DNA of 64,000 nucleotides from Undaria pinnatifida (taxonomy: Eukaryota; Sar; Phaeophyceae; Laminariales; Alariaceae), in contig JABAKD010000002.1 in NCBI GenBank assembly GCA_012845835.1, forward strand, positions 2,761,501 to 2,825,500, given 5' to 3'. The position numbers and the translations under genes were made by a program. Shown in pieces: positions 33,682 through 44,900 of this stretch. The stretch's first letter is position 1; each line of letters begins with the position of its first letter. The notes beneath the pieces were generated by a model. The model had not been told where the DNA came from, made no database searches, and saw only the letters and a program-made list of their open reading frames with translations.

Positions 33682-34980
33682 TGTTGGCTACGCGTCACCT
33701 GCATTTTTTTTAGACGTAGCCGTCTTGCTCCTCTAAAAGACGTCGGGAGACATGTCAGTGTCAAGCTGTCTGCCAATGCATATCCAGCCGTCTAGACATA
33801 TATTCCTAACCTCCCTGGTAGAAAACAAATCATAATATGTGTGGAAACCCCTGATATTTTTTGTTTTTGTTCGGCTGTTTTACTCGTTTGATATGAGCTA
33901 ATTTGAGATCATCGATATTCTGCAAGTCAATTCCCATCTTTCTGCAGATCGGACTCGGAAACGTATCAAGATGCCTAAAACAGGAAAAACACACTAATTT
34001 ATACATCATTGTCAGGCGTTTTTGATAAAGCGGGGATTTTCGATACTGTCCCCTGATTTTTTCTGTCAAGGCTGTCTGTGAAGGTAGTTTCCTTCACGCT
34101 GTCTGTCAAGGGGTGAAAGTGCCGACATGCGACATATTTGCTCTAAAACGCCAGTTTTCAACTCAAAGTTTGACATGCTATGTGTTTGAGAAAGTGAGTC
34201 ATGTTCTCCGTATCCCTATATTAGTAGACACATGCTCTGCGTCACAGGAAGGGTCGAGTAGTTTTTTTATCACTCCCCTTCCTTGCAATTGAGTTGTACG
34301 AAACTGTCAATGTGTAACGGTGTCTAGGCCTACTCGTTGCGCACCCAAAAAATCGTTTCTCACGCTGGCGTATGAATAGCAAGTTAAATAATTTAACTTC
34401 ATAGGCATTTTGGGTGCTCCTCGTGCATCATTCCTGCATCGCTATCAACTGTAGCGGACATCGTGGTAATTAAAGTTCAAAACCTATCAAATGCTACCGC
34501 GCGAACACGCATTTTTTGTGATTAATCAGCCGATTGACATGTTTGGCGCTGTTCTAGGACTTGCAAACGAAGATTGTCTGCCTCCCAGGTAGTCCCCATA
34601 GCAAAGGCCGATACACAAAGGACAAGAAAAATTACATGTCTCCGTATGTTGATCCCACGAGTGAATATGAACTCACGTGCAACCCCTCGCACCACCTACG
34701 CACCATGCCGACAGTATTGAAAGCACAACCGCATCTGGCAAATGACACCATATCCTGACAGCAGCCAAACCTCGGTGCACTCAAAAACATTCCCCCCCCC
34801 CCACCCCCTCCACCCCTAATAGTCTCCTCCGGCCATGGACCCTCGTCGACATGTACGCCGATCAAGAACAGAAACGCCGACGACGCGCATTTTTCATCGC
34901 GTAGCACCTACTCTTCTAGATAAATCGGCAGGTTTATATCAACAGGGGACGCAGGGAGTCAGGCTTTGCAGAATTTGAGC
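33682..34980. other. No recognisable gene
   Basis: Includes a loose inverted pair, GCACCCAAAA (34340) and TTTTGGGTGC (34409), around AAGTTAAATAATTTAACTT. Otherwise unassigned. Confidence 0.4.
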
Positions 34981-35484
34981 TCAGGCCAGTCCTTGGGCGT
35001 GCCGTCCTAACGCCAACTTGCCGATGACATCCACAGTGAATCGGCCCAGGTTATTCTCGTCGAATCGCGGAAGAGATTTGAGCGTTGTTGGCGACGGTCG
35101 AAATTGCTCGGAGTAATCCGCCCCCTCCCTTCTTCGATGACATACGTCGTAGTCGAAACCTGTGCCCTCGCACTCGGAACGGCGGTAGTCTATGCTCTCG
35201 TCGCCTTCGTTGTCCCTGCCGTTGTACCCTTCCGCCCAATCCGCACCCTTTATTCCTGAGCCGAACCACCGGCGTTGGTCAATATCCTCTTTAGATGGCA
35301 TACCAGCTGATCCCTCCACACCCCCCTTCTTGCTTCCTATGGCCTCCCCGTCCTCGCCCCCCTTTTCGCCTCCCATACTGTCTTCCCTCTCGCCCCCCTT
35401 CTCGTCTCGTAAAATGTCGTCCCCCTCACCCCACCCCTCCCAATCTCTCCGCGACCGCCTCGTCGGCCTCTTCCCTTGCCTCAT
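34981..35484 (-). CDS. Hypothetical charged Gly/Glu/Arg-rich protein, 167 codons
   Basis: An uninterrupted minus-strand frame with ATG at 35484 and a stop at 34981. The N-terminal half is low complexity (KGGEREDSMGGEKGGEDGE) and probably disordered. The C-terminal half is more normal (FRPSPTTLKSLPRFDENN, GRFTVDVIGKLALGRHAQGL). No known domain is seen. Its plus-strand counterpart is a Pro/Ser-rich frame of about 104 codons that I think is the shadow. Inside the TTAA-bounded segment; could be element cargo or a chance frame in a purine-rich tract. Confidence 0.33.
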   Translation of the reverse strand: MRQGKRPTRRSRRDWEGWGEGDDILRDEKGGEREDSMGGEKGGEDGEAIGSKKGGVEGSAGMPSKEDIDQRRWFGSGIKGADWAEGYNGRDNEGDESIDYRRSECEGTGFDYDVCHRRREGADYSEQFRPSPTTLKSLPRFDENNLGRFTVDVIGKLALGRHAQGLA

Positions 35485-37366
35485 ATATTTTGTCTGTGGT
35501 TCATAAATAACGCGTTAGGGGTGCGGGAGATGTAAGTGTTAATATTTTGTAGATGTTAGTGCAGCGCAAGACTTCCAAAGTAGTGACTACATAGGCAACC
35601 TCCTGATCAACACGTGAAGAATGTTCTGCACTACGTCGTAGTCAGGCCTTTGTGCCTCTTTATACCTGACACGAGCACATTCGGTGTGTGCGCGTGACGA
35701 GGAAGGGCTATACTCGTCATTGTTGCGGAATTTGGTCGTGTTGAAACTGTTCCATTCCTCCTGCCGACTGAATGCTGCCAGCAATAACCCTTTGGATAGA
35801 TAAGATGTATTTTTCAAGACAGATGAAAAAATACCAGGATGTTACCACCAGGACAACTTTACCAAGGGCGATTTCGGTACGTCATAATTCTGCGCACTAC
35901 CACTACATATCCCATATGGAGGGGAATAAATTTGGCAATAGTGAAAAATCTTACTGTATATCGATGGCAATCTTACCCATATTAGGGTATTTATTGAAAA
36001 AAAATGTTTCAAATACGTCAGCTTTAAGTTCAATCAAATTAGTCTAGTCTAGTCTAATGGTTTATAAACAAATACTCGGAGTATCACGAACAAAATATAC
36101 AACAATACCAGCTGAGAAATACATTAGCTATCATACAGTACCGGCCTGCTCATAAGAAACCAGAAATCGGGCTCAGCCAACCACCGCCCCAACATACAGA
36201 AATCAGTGTGGCATTCGCCACCCAGGCTGGTCACTTCCTCAATCTTTTACAAATCGAAGGCTGACTTTCTTCAAAGGAGCTTTCTTATGAGCGGGCCGGT
36301 ACTGCGCTTCAGCTATTTTATAAAAACACAACCAACAAAATACGCCAGCTATGAGTTCGATCGATACTCATCTTTCGAATTTGCATGATGCCCTGGCCTC
36401 GCGTTTCTACACATGTTTGTCGTCTATCATACAACAGCGCCACGATCACATCTACAAGTAGGAACCACACCAGTAGTACAGGTAGGTGTAAACACAGGAT
36501 CACAATACTGAACGCAAAACTGCAAGGACCCTTTGCTATTATTATTAATATGAAATCGAGCTTTATGTTTCTGCCCATATCAATACAGCCCTACGAGGGT
36601 ATCTTCCTGGCGACTGATGACATGAAATGGCATCTCTACGACAACAGCACTCGCACAGTAGCACCATCACCCTATCTGCGCGTACAACCACACCAAGGGT
36701 AGGAACATCAGTGCGTGCTACGCAAGTACTTATACAAACAATAGCAGGGTACGCACAAGTACAAGCAACTTCTCGGTATGCCCACTCCTGTGTTTACACC
36801 CATGCATACAGTAGCAGTGATGAACAAATGACGCAAATATAAGGGACAGTTACTATTTATTATGATATGTAAATGTTCCTTACATTTACATTCATGGCAG
36901 TAGCTATAACTGCAACGCTGGCCAGAAGCCACGAGGCCGTCTAGAAGCTCTCTACACGTTTCTACACCACCACTGCTGGGTGCACACTACGAGGCCATCC
37001 CCCTGACAGCACCAGACACATTTGTACAACAACAGCACTCCTACCGCAGCATGAGCACGTACCGATTGACAACACCACCAGCTCATGTACTTGTACGACC
37101 ACACCGGATTTACGTACACGAGTACAAGCCAAAGAGTATGCCTACAAACATCAGAAAGAAGACTAAATTAGACAGAAATATAAAGATTGTTTAGAGAAAA
37201 TATAAAGATTGTAGCGCTCCTTACATTTCCGTTAGTAACTTTACAGCACTACTAGGGCATCCTACCACACTCTGTTGTACAGTAAATCACATTTTTCTAC
37301 AAAAACAGCAACAACAGCAGTAACACAGCAGCACAAGTACCTGCCGCTCACCACAGCACAAACGAC
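35485..37366. other. No recognisable gene
   Basis: AT-rich DNA with scattered CAGCAC, TACGAG and CACCACC motifs. No frame with a recognisable family. Confidence 0.4.
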
Positions 37367-37516
37367 TTGCCGCTCACAGCAGCACGACGACAACCTGCCA
37401 CTGACAGCACCGTCATCACATCTACACGTAAATCAACACCAATAGTACGAACAGCAGAACGCGCGACACACTGTACATGGAGAGTTGTCGCCGAGGGAAT
37501 GGAAAGTGTATTACGA

Positions 37517-37816
37517 TTACTCGTATGCATCATCTACTTTGCGCACCTGTCGGTCGTTCCCCAGTTTATCTGTTGCTTTCACCGTGAAAAAACGAGTTTT
37601 GCCAGCATTTCCTCCGCTTCTTGCGGCACCGCTTTCCCGCCGTCCCAGTTGACCAGTGCTCCCCAAAACCGCCTGAACGCATTCATCTACGATCTCAGCC
37701 CGGCAGTTCGCCAGTATGCAGCTTTCCGCATACGAGTTGTGTTGGGCCAGGGACACCGAATGGAGGGCGCAGTATCCGTTGGGGAGCGCTTGTTTGATCT
37801 CCAAGCCACCTTGCAA
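37517..37816 (-). CDS. Possible OTU-like peptidase fragment
   Basis: The minus-strand frame contains LPNGYCALHSVSL, which resembles the G-x-C-x-x-(H/R)-(S/A) catalytic Cys block of OTU-type cysteine peptidases. It is followed by CRAEIVDECVQAVL, similar to the helix after that block. The frame stays open upstream of 37816 without a clear ATG (CCERKDVHCGLAAISGAAF). I do not see the C-terminal catalytic His. The plus strand over the same region (37367-37927, 186 codons) is also open and coding-like (VGERLFDLQATLQECRTT, then a GTGTGTG donor-like site), so strand is uncertain. OTU domains do occur in transposon proteins, which would suit its place near the right end of the TTAA-bounded element. 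A weak call. Confidence 0.25.
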   Translation of the reverse strand: MQGGLEIKQALPNGYCALHSVSLAQHNSYAESCILANCRAEIVDECVQAVLGSTGQLGRRESGAARSGGNAGKTRFFTVKATDKLGNDRQVRKVDDAYE

Positions 37817-38489
37817 GAATGCCGCACCACTAATCGCCGCCAGACCACAATGTACATCCTTTCTCTCGCAGCAAGTTCCTGCCCCGTAGGACGGCCGAGT
37901 GTTCCAAGTCGCAGGTGTGTGTTGTGACTGTACCTAGCTCCTCCACGTCGTCCATGGTTCCTCCCTGGCGCCTCGTGGCTGCCTTGCGCTAGATGAGGAG
38001 TGTCTGCGGCGCCCTTACACGGGGAGTATCCCGAACCGACACGGCCGCACCACCACTCTTCGTGGCCCATCCTCATTGGTCGACTCTGCCGAGACTGTCA
38101 GTTTGTTCCCAGGATAGCTAATCGCCAAGAGATTACTACCCCTAGAATCGCACTCGAATTAGATACGTATTTTAAGTCCCTGACAAAGTCCAAGTGTTTT
38201 TGTTTTTTTTGGGGACAAAAAATGTCCCCAAAAGGTCGTCCAGTTCTAAAAGGGTTAACTCGCATTACTATCATGTCGGTGGTCACACCGTACCTGGATA
38301 CCAGGTGTTCATTTTTCCTAGAGTACTTCCTCTTCAAATTCTAACTTCTTCGTATACGTGTGAAACGTGTGATGGGACGAACACTGCTACGATTTATCCC
38401 GTGAACACGGACTCGATTATTATGCGTTAAATGTGAGAACAACAACCAGAGCAACAAATCTACACCTACGTATATACCAGCACCATACG

Positions 38490-38575
38490 GCAAACAACGA
38501 TCTTGTTATAAATTTCGACGAAATCTTCGATCTCACAGCTTGAGTGTATTTTCATTTTTTGTAATATTACATTCC
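38490..38575 (+). repeat. Fragment of the ATGAGTTTCGAC composite repeat
   Basis: TTTCGACGAAATCTTCGATC and TATTTTCATTTTTTGTAAT match the last module of the copies at 25.3, 42.6, 43.1 and 46.6 kb. TATAAAT at 38507 lies in it, 255 bp before the start codon of the downstream gene. Confidence 0.6.
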
Positions 38576-38761
38576 GAGTTTCTTGAGACGAAATATGAGA
38601 CTTCTCTGTCCCCTGATGGGTTCCTCACTCCACCAGCCTTACACTAAGCTGCGCGTGTCTTCGGACAAAAGCTGGGAGCTTCTCAGTCCCGGTGTGCTTC
38701 CCTTACCCCACTCCCTGATACCCTCGCGTTGGCGGGTGGCTTCAACGCAAGGCTGATGACG

Positions 38762-38929
38762 ATGTCGAAGAAACCAAGAACGAAGACAACTGTTGTTGTT
38801 GCGCTGTTTACGGCTCTGGTGTCGGCGCAGACGTTTGCACAAACGATATATAGCGTGGCTGACTGCACCGAGCTCGACGCCCTGCCGTCCATAACCACCG
38901 ATGCCGTCGTCGACTTCACTGCATCACCG
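38762..38929 (+). CDS. Exon 1 of the beta-helix gene: signal peptide and N-terminal module start
   Basis: ATG 38762 opens MSKKPRTKTTVVVALFTALV, a basic start and a hydrophobic core ending near SAQTFAQ. This is a textbook secretory signal with cleavage likely after the last Ala. The mature start continues TIYSVADCTELDALPSI and DAVVDFTASP and stops at a GTATGT donor in phase 0. The next in-phase exon starts ISCDSNTNFRV only 6.6 kb away. An upstream in-frame TTG at 38729 was not used because this ATG gives the better signal peptide. Confidence 0.82.
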
Positions 38930-41900
38930 GTATGTATTGTGTATTCGAGGAAAATTTCAAACTCAACACACGGTGGTAGAGATAGTGATATACCCTGTTA
39001 GTCGCCACTCCACAGGTCTGCCCCACCTTGGGACACTATCAAGCAGCGCGGATGAGATTTCCACAGCAGCAGCAGTACCAAATGTGGTAAAGCTGAAGTT
39101 GGGTTTTGATCAAAGTCCTGTTTGGTTGATCTCACGGCTGATTTTTTTATTTTTTTTTCTTGTTCACTACGTTCAGGGAGCCTGTGGGAATTGAGTTGTA
39201 GTTGTCACCGGTGTACTATATACGAGACACTGAGTTGGAAGCCGACTAGTGAACCGACAACACGAGCGGTGTTCCTGACATAGGACGTCCACGGTAACAG
39301 GAGTCAGGCACCCGTACCGACCTCTTTTTTCTGCTTTGCACTTGCTTGAAACAGGGCGACTTGTGCAGGGCATCGTAGGTTGCCGACGCCCATGCCTTCT
39401 ACATATTTTATTGCATGGCCACAAAGCTGCTGCTTCCCTTGGCAGACTGCGCGAAATATACCTCGGGACAAGGCAATCAATCTGGGGAAGGCGTAGGGTT
39501 AAGTACGGTGTACCGGTAGAGAATAGTACGGCATGCACGAGTACAACAGCAGTCTATATACATACTGGTACGACTAGTTTATGATGAAAGCGCTTGCCTC
39601 TCTAGGAGGCATCGGTACGGACGCTACGAATGCTCGCACATAGCTCTGATAATTTTAGATTGGTGGAAAGGTCAGTTTAATAAAAAAAACACACACTACA
39701 CACTTTTGTAGAACTCTGCTTCTAATTTTTCTTCATCAATTTTCTTCACACTTCTAGTTTCCAGCTTCTGGAAAAGCCACGATCACAGGTCGTCCCTTCT
39801 TCCCCCCCCCCCGGTTCTCGCCTTCAATTTTAATCGCGCATAGGGTTCAGCAATCCCACTGTTCGTCGATTTTTATCGAAGTGTTGCTAACCCATGCTCT
39901 GGCGCTTTCCGCAAGTCAATTTGTGAACAAGAAAATCGCTTCGAATTTATGCAAATATAAGTGTGGACTGGAGGGATTCGAACTGCGGAAACTGACCTAT
40001 ACCAGTCTCGAGGATGACCTGTTGTTGTTGTTGTTGTTGTTGTTCTCACATTGACTCGCAAAATCAAGTCCGTGGTCACAGGACAGGCTCAAGTCACTCT
40101 GGACTGAGGAGTACCAAAGGGTAAACCACAAACAACCCAAGGTGGTATACGCATGTATCACAGCTGACGCAATTTATGCCTCCACCAGGAACCTATAAAA
40201 GTGAAATCGGGAGTCACCCTACGATGTGCCAGGTCCATATCGGTGCATACGTCTCCTTACTCGCGCCTGGAAAAACCGACTATACGGCTTGCCACCCGAG
40301 GAAGACTACCACGAATATATTGCACGTAGCATCTACGCACGACAGATGCAAGTCAATTGAAAGAAAGAAACAAAGAACAAATAAGAAGAGGAAAGAAAAT
40401 AAATGAAAAGAAAAGAGAAGAAAGCAAAAAAAGAGAACGAAAAAGGACAGGAAAGAAAAGAAAAGACAAGAATAGCAAGAAAAGGCAAGATGAGAAGAGG
40501 AAGCTAGGAAAGGAAAAGAGGGAAAAAAAATCATACTAGCAGACCCTAGGAACTGACTAAAGACGGCATTGGGCTCGTACATAGATATCGTAAGGGGTCT
40601 TTCTGGCGGGTGTAAGGCCGGACTCACCCTCAAGGAGTGATACCTTCTTGCTGCTGCGTGTGGCCGCGAGGCGTAGGCGTGGCGGTAGAGTTGGGTCGTA
40701 CGTGGTGCGTTAGGCATGGTCACCTACGATTCGCGCGTCTTTTTAGGCAGCAGCGCCGGAGCAGCAATGCTTAATCGGGATGCTCGTGCGCGGAGGCAGG
40801 CGCCACCACGAGCCACGCTACGGCGCATTCTCGCTGTGCGTGGAGGGAACTGCGCCGGCAGGAGGCTGGATTCGACGACGAAGGAGGAGGGCGACTGGCC
40901 GTCGACGGGCGGGGAAGAGACGGATTGAACTCTCCCTGAACGAAAATTTTGTTTTTCAGATCAGCACCGCAAACTGCGTGGAGCATTTTTTTTTTTTTTT
41001 CGGACGGGGGAGAAGGGGAACCGACTGGAATTGAGTGTGAACGAGAGCAAGTGCGAAGGAGCTGGCCGACTGATCTAAGGCGATGAGGCGGCCACGGAGA
41101 ACCACAGCAGGAGGACGGCACACGGAGACCCACGACCGGCACGCACATCATCATCATGAGAGCAGCGATCGTCTTTTTTTCAAGGGTTATTTTTACGAGG
41201 CAGTAGTACAACATGTTATATACGTCACTGATTTTTGTAGAGTTTGTAGAAGAGTTGTATACCCTCCACTGGGAACGACCCGCCGCGATTTTCAATTTTC
41301 AGGCACGGGCGTCGTAGCTTCGCTGCACCCTGTCAAATAACTGGGGAAGGAGGTGCGATCATTGATATCTGTACTGTGTTTTTTGGTTCCATTGCTCTTG
41401 TTTCACTGCATGCCCGAGGGTCGTCACTCTGACAGCACTCCAGACAGCAGGCGCGTTCGTCTATACTCACGGTTACCGTGCGGTTCGTACGGTGCAGGCA
41501 GCCCAACCGCTGTAGTTTGTAGCCGCGAGTTGGTTAGTTGTGGCGACGGCGGAACTCTATGCTGTAGTTGAGTGGATACCCGCGGCCATATGAGTTCAGT
41601 TGGCACATTTGACCTTTTCACTTGTGCGCCTTCTTCCGTATCATGCGTTTTTAGGCGCGAAAGCGTAGTATTTCCCTGACGAATTTTGATTTCACTTGGT
41701 TTTTCGGATCTTCCTAAGGCTCCAGCACCTTTGTGTGACCACGGACTCTAGATTTTTGACAAGAGTTGATGTGAGAAAACAACAAACAACAACATCGTAA
41801 ACTGGTGCACTTTTTTTTTTTTTTTCCCCAAAACCGTTAGAGTTATCTACTTGAAAGGATTTATAGCTCCCACGCACAAATTGCCCGCCCTCCCCCCCCC

Positions 41901-44900
41901 CCCCCTCGTCCCCCCTCTCCTTCGCCTTCCCCCCCCCTACAACCCCGCTCGCTTTTGATCAAAACCAGTCCCCCACGTCCTTCAAAACTCCGCCCTCCCC
42001 TCACCGGTTATTCGACTTTCAGGATTCACTTGATAACGCCTCGTTATCGTTTCAGAGCCGTCCATACCACTGCTGCAATTCCCACCCACCCCCGTCCCCA
42101 ACGCCTCCTCCTTCCCCACCACCCGCACCATCGCCTAGACCTAGCACCACGCGTATAGCAAACCCCTACATCTATGCGACCTAAAGCCCCCCCCCCCCCG
42201 CCCCCGCCCTCCCCCGTCACATCCCCCTCCCCTCCCCCACAAGAAATATTTATCGTTTCCACACACAAGTTGACTTGCCCGACCCATCCCCTCTTCCCCC
42301 TCCCGCCCCCCTTTCGATCAAAATCAGGCCCCGACGTCCTTGAAAACTCCGCCCTCCCCTCACCGGATATTCGACGTACAGGATCGACTTGATAAACTGA
42401 TGCATTTCCTTCCACAGCTGTCAGATTTTGTCCCCCTCAGAAACGGGTCTTATAGCTTCCGCGCACAGAATGCCTAACATCACCCTGTTGACCGTGATAG
42501 CTACACTAAAGTTGCAAGGGGAGTCGCCGACCTATATCCTTAATGAGGACACACAACCCGTAAACGCGCGACCTGAGTATCACACCCAGCTTGCAAAGAT
42601 GAGTTTCGACAAAATATTCGATCTCACAGCTGGAGTGTATTTTCATTTTTATAATAAACGGATACATTTCCCCCAACAGCTGTTAGATTTTGTCCCCCTC
42701 AGAAACGGGTTTTATAGTTTCCGCGCACAGACTGACTAACATCACCCTGTTGACCCCGATGATGTAGAGAGTGCTGGGAGTGGACATAAGTGGAGAGGTA
42801 GAGCAAGTGGGCATACCAGGTATATTTTAAAAACACGCCGAAGCACAGCAATGAAGCTTGATGAAGTGCTTCAATTTCTGTGGCGAGGGAGGGTCCGTTT
42901 GTGTGACCGCAAGGACTGCAGCAAGACGATCTTGAGCGCTAACCCTAACATCAAATACTCCGAGTATATAGTTGCAAGGGGAGTCGCCGACCTATACGAT
43001 CCTTAATGAGGACACACAACCCGTAATACGCGCGATCGGAGTATCACACACAGCCTTCAAAGATGAGTTTCGACAAAATATTCGATATTACACCTGAAGT
43101 GTATTTTTATTTTTACAGTATATCACACACAGCTTGCGAAGACGAGTTTCGACAAAATCTTCGATCTCACCGCTGGAGTGTACTTCCATTTTTTGTATTA
43201 TACAGTCTCCATTTAGGGTCCGAAGATCTTCGCCATATTCAGCGCTAGATTACACACAACCGGAATGAAAAGTTTCAAAGCAAACACTTTTTCATAGACA
43301 CAAGAGGGAGAGGGCCAGGCGCCGCATCATCAATGGTGGTATCTCGACCATATATTTCTGTATTTTTCCAAAAGTTACCCTAGTTGTGATCCCCCGTCGA
43401 GCGTTGGAGAAAGATGACCTCGAATTTGCCGAAGAGTGTGTTATCTTTATCGGGTAGACAGCAAGAACCCTGGTTGCTTACGAAAGAGCGCGGTTTCTTA
43501 TATATTGCTCAACCAAGATATCATACCTGGTATCATGTAAGAGCCTTCAAAAGCCACGACGTCCCGATCCGGCCGAACAAAACTCGTTCAAGCGGGATGG
43601 TGGTTGGTGGCGTTGGACCTGCCCGAATGCCACCAAAGCTGCGTCGTTCGCAGCGTTGCACTCCACGGACGGCTGCTAAAGCTACACACAGTTATCGTAG
43701 CTGTTGCGGTGGAAGCTTTATCGATACTGCGCGCGCTGCTGAAATTTTCCATCGTAAAATACACGCTGCTGGCGGATGGGACTAGGGATTTAATACGCTG
43801 ACTGTTGGGGCGAGGAGAAGCAACAATGATAGACGTCACGCTATTATCGGTGATCTTGTAGAAGATACTACCGTACGATATAGATACCTGGTACCAGGGA
43901 TGAGGGTGCGGGCCTGCGTCCATTTTGGGGATGGAGTGTGCGATGCGACGGCGTCCCAAACGTTTTCGAACGAGCAACTTGACGAACGCTTCTAGGGGAA
44001 TTGACGACCTTTACAGACCCGATCGTCAGGGCGCTCTGTCGAAAACGTTTTGGGCAAAAAAACTATGTTTCGCTTGGGGACTGCCACTTCTTATATCGTC
44101 ATACCCGCGAGTCGCAAAAGGCCTTATCCGACTGATGTTTTCCCATCTGGTTCTTCCGGGCTTTCCTGTCGTCCGTAGAGTCTATTTAATATTTGTGTGC
44201 TCTTTCTGGAGGCAGCTGAGGTGAGGGAGTACCGCTGTACGGCAGTCGAAAATTGTTCGAAGCCCTGTGCTTCGACCGCTCACCGCGAGCATTTCATTCT
44301 TGCGGCGCGACGAATCTTCGTCCAAGCCGGTTGGTGGCGTCGTATACTAGGCCTCAAAACAGCCAAAGCTACATTCGTGGCGTGGCCCTCAGCCGGCAGC
44401 CACTAAACCTATTGCAAACGTAGATGAAATTAGCAAAATTACATCGATACCACGCGCTGCTGCCATCGTATGATACACGCTGCTCGCGGGCGGAGCTAGG
44501 AATGCGTCAAGCTGCCGTGAGGCGGGAAGCGGCCGCAGCGATAGCAGCTAAACCAGCGTCCGCGCTGTTTTTTCAAATACTGTGTAGTGCCTGGTATGGG
44601 TTGTGTGGGTATTTTTTTTGTTAGGCTTGTGGTGAAATGAGCGGCGTAGTGAGTTAAAATACACGTTTTCGACTGGCTTTCTCGACTGGCAGATCCAATC
44701 AAAAAAATCACATTTCGACTGGATTTGCCAGTGGAATCATTCAGGGGAAAAACACTGAGTGGTCGAAATAGCTTCTTTTCCACTGTGACACAAGCCCATT
44801 TTAGGCTTCCGTCGAAGAGGGCCTTTTTCCACAGACGGATCCGATTGTCTAAGTTCTCTTGTCCCGGTGTCTAAAAGTACTTTCGCGGTAAAGATCTTGA

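Larger units (their letters stand above)
30293..38254. mobile_element. Possible piggyBac-type element: TTAA-flanked CCCTTTTAGAAC inverted ends, 7.96 kb
   Basis: The left end reads TTAA then CCCTTTTAGAAC. The right end is GTTCTAAAAGGG then TTAA. TTAA targets and CCC-starting ends of this length are the piggyBac signature. Both ends carry a subterminal palindrome containing TGTCCCC (30479-30508 and 38206-38232), which argues that they belong to one element. No transposase is recognised inside; coding candidates are weak and scattered. The alternative is two unrelated solo ends. Confidence 0.5.
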
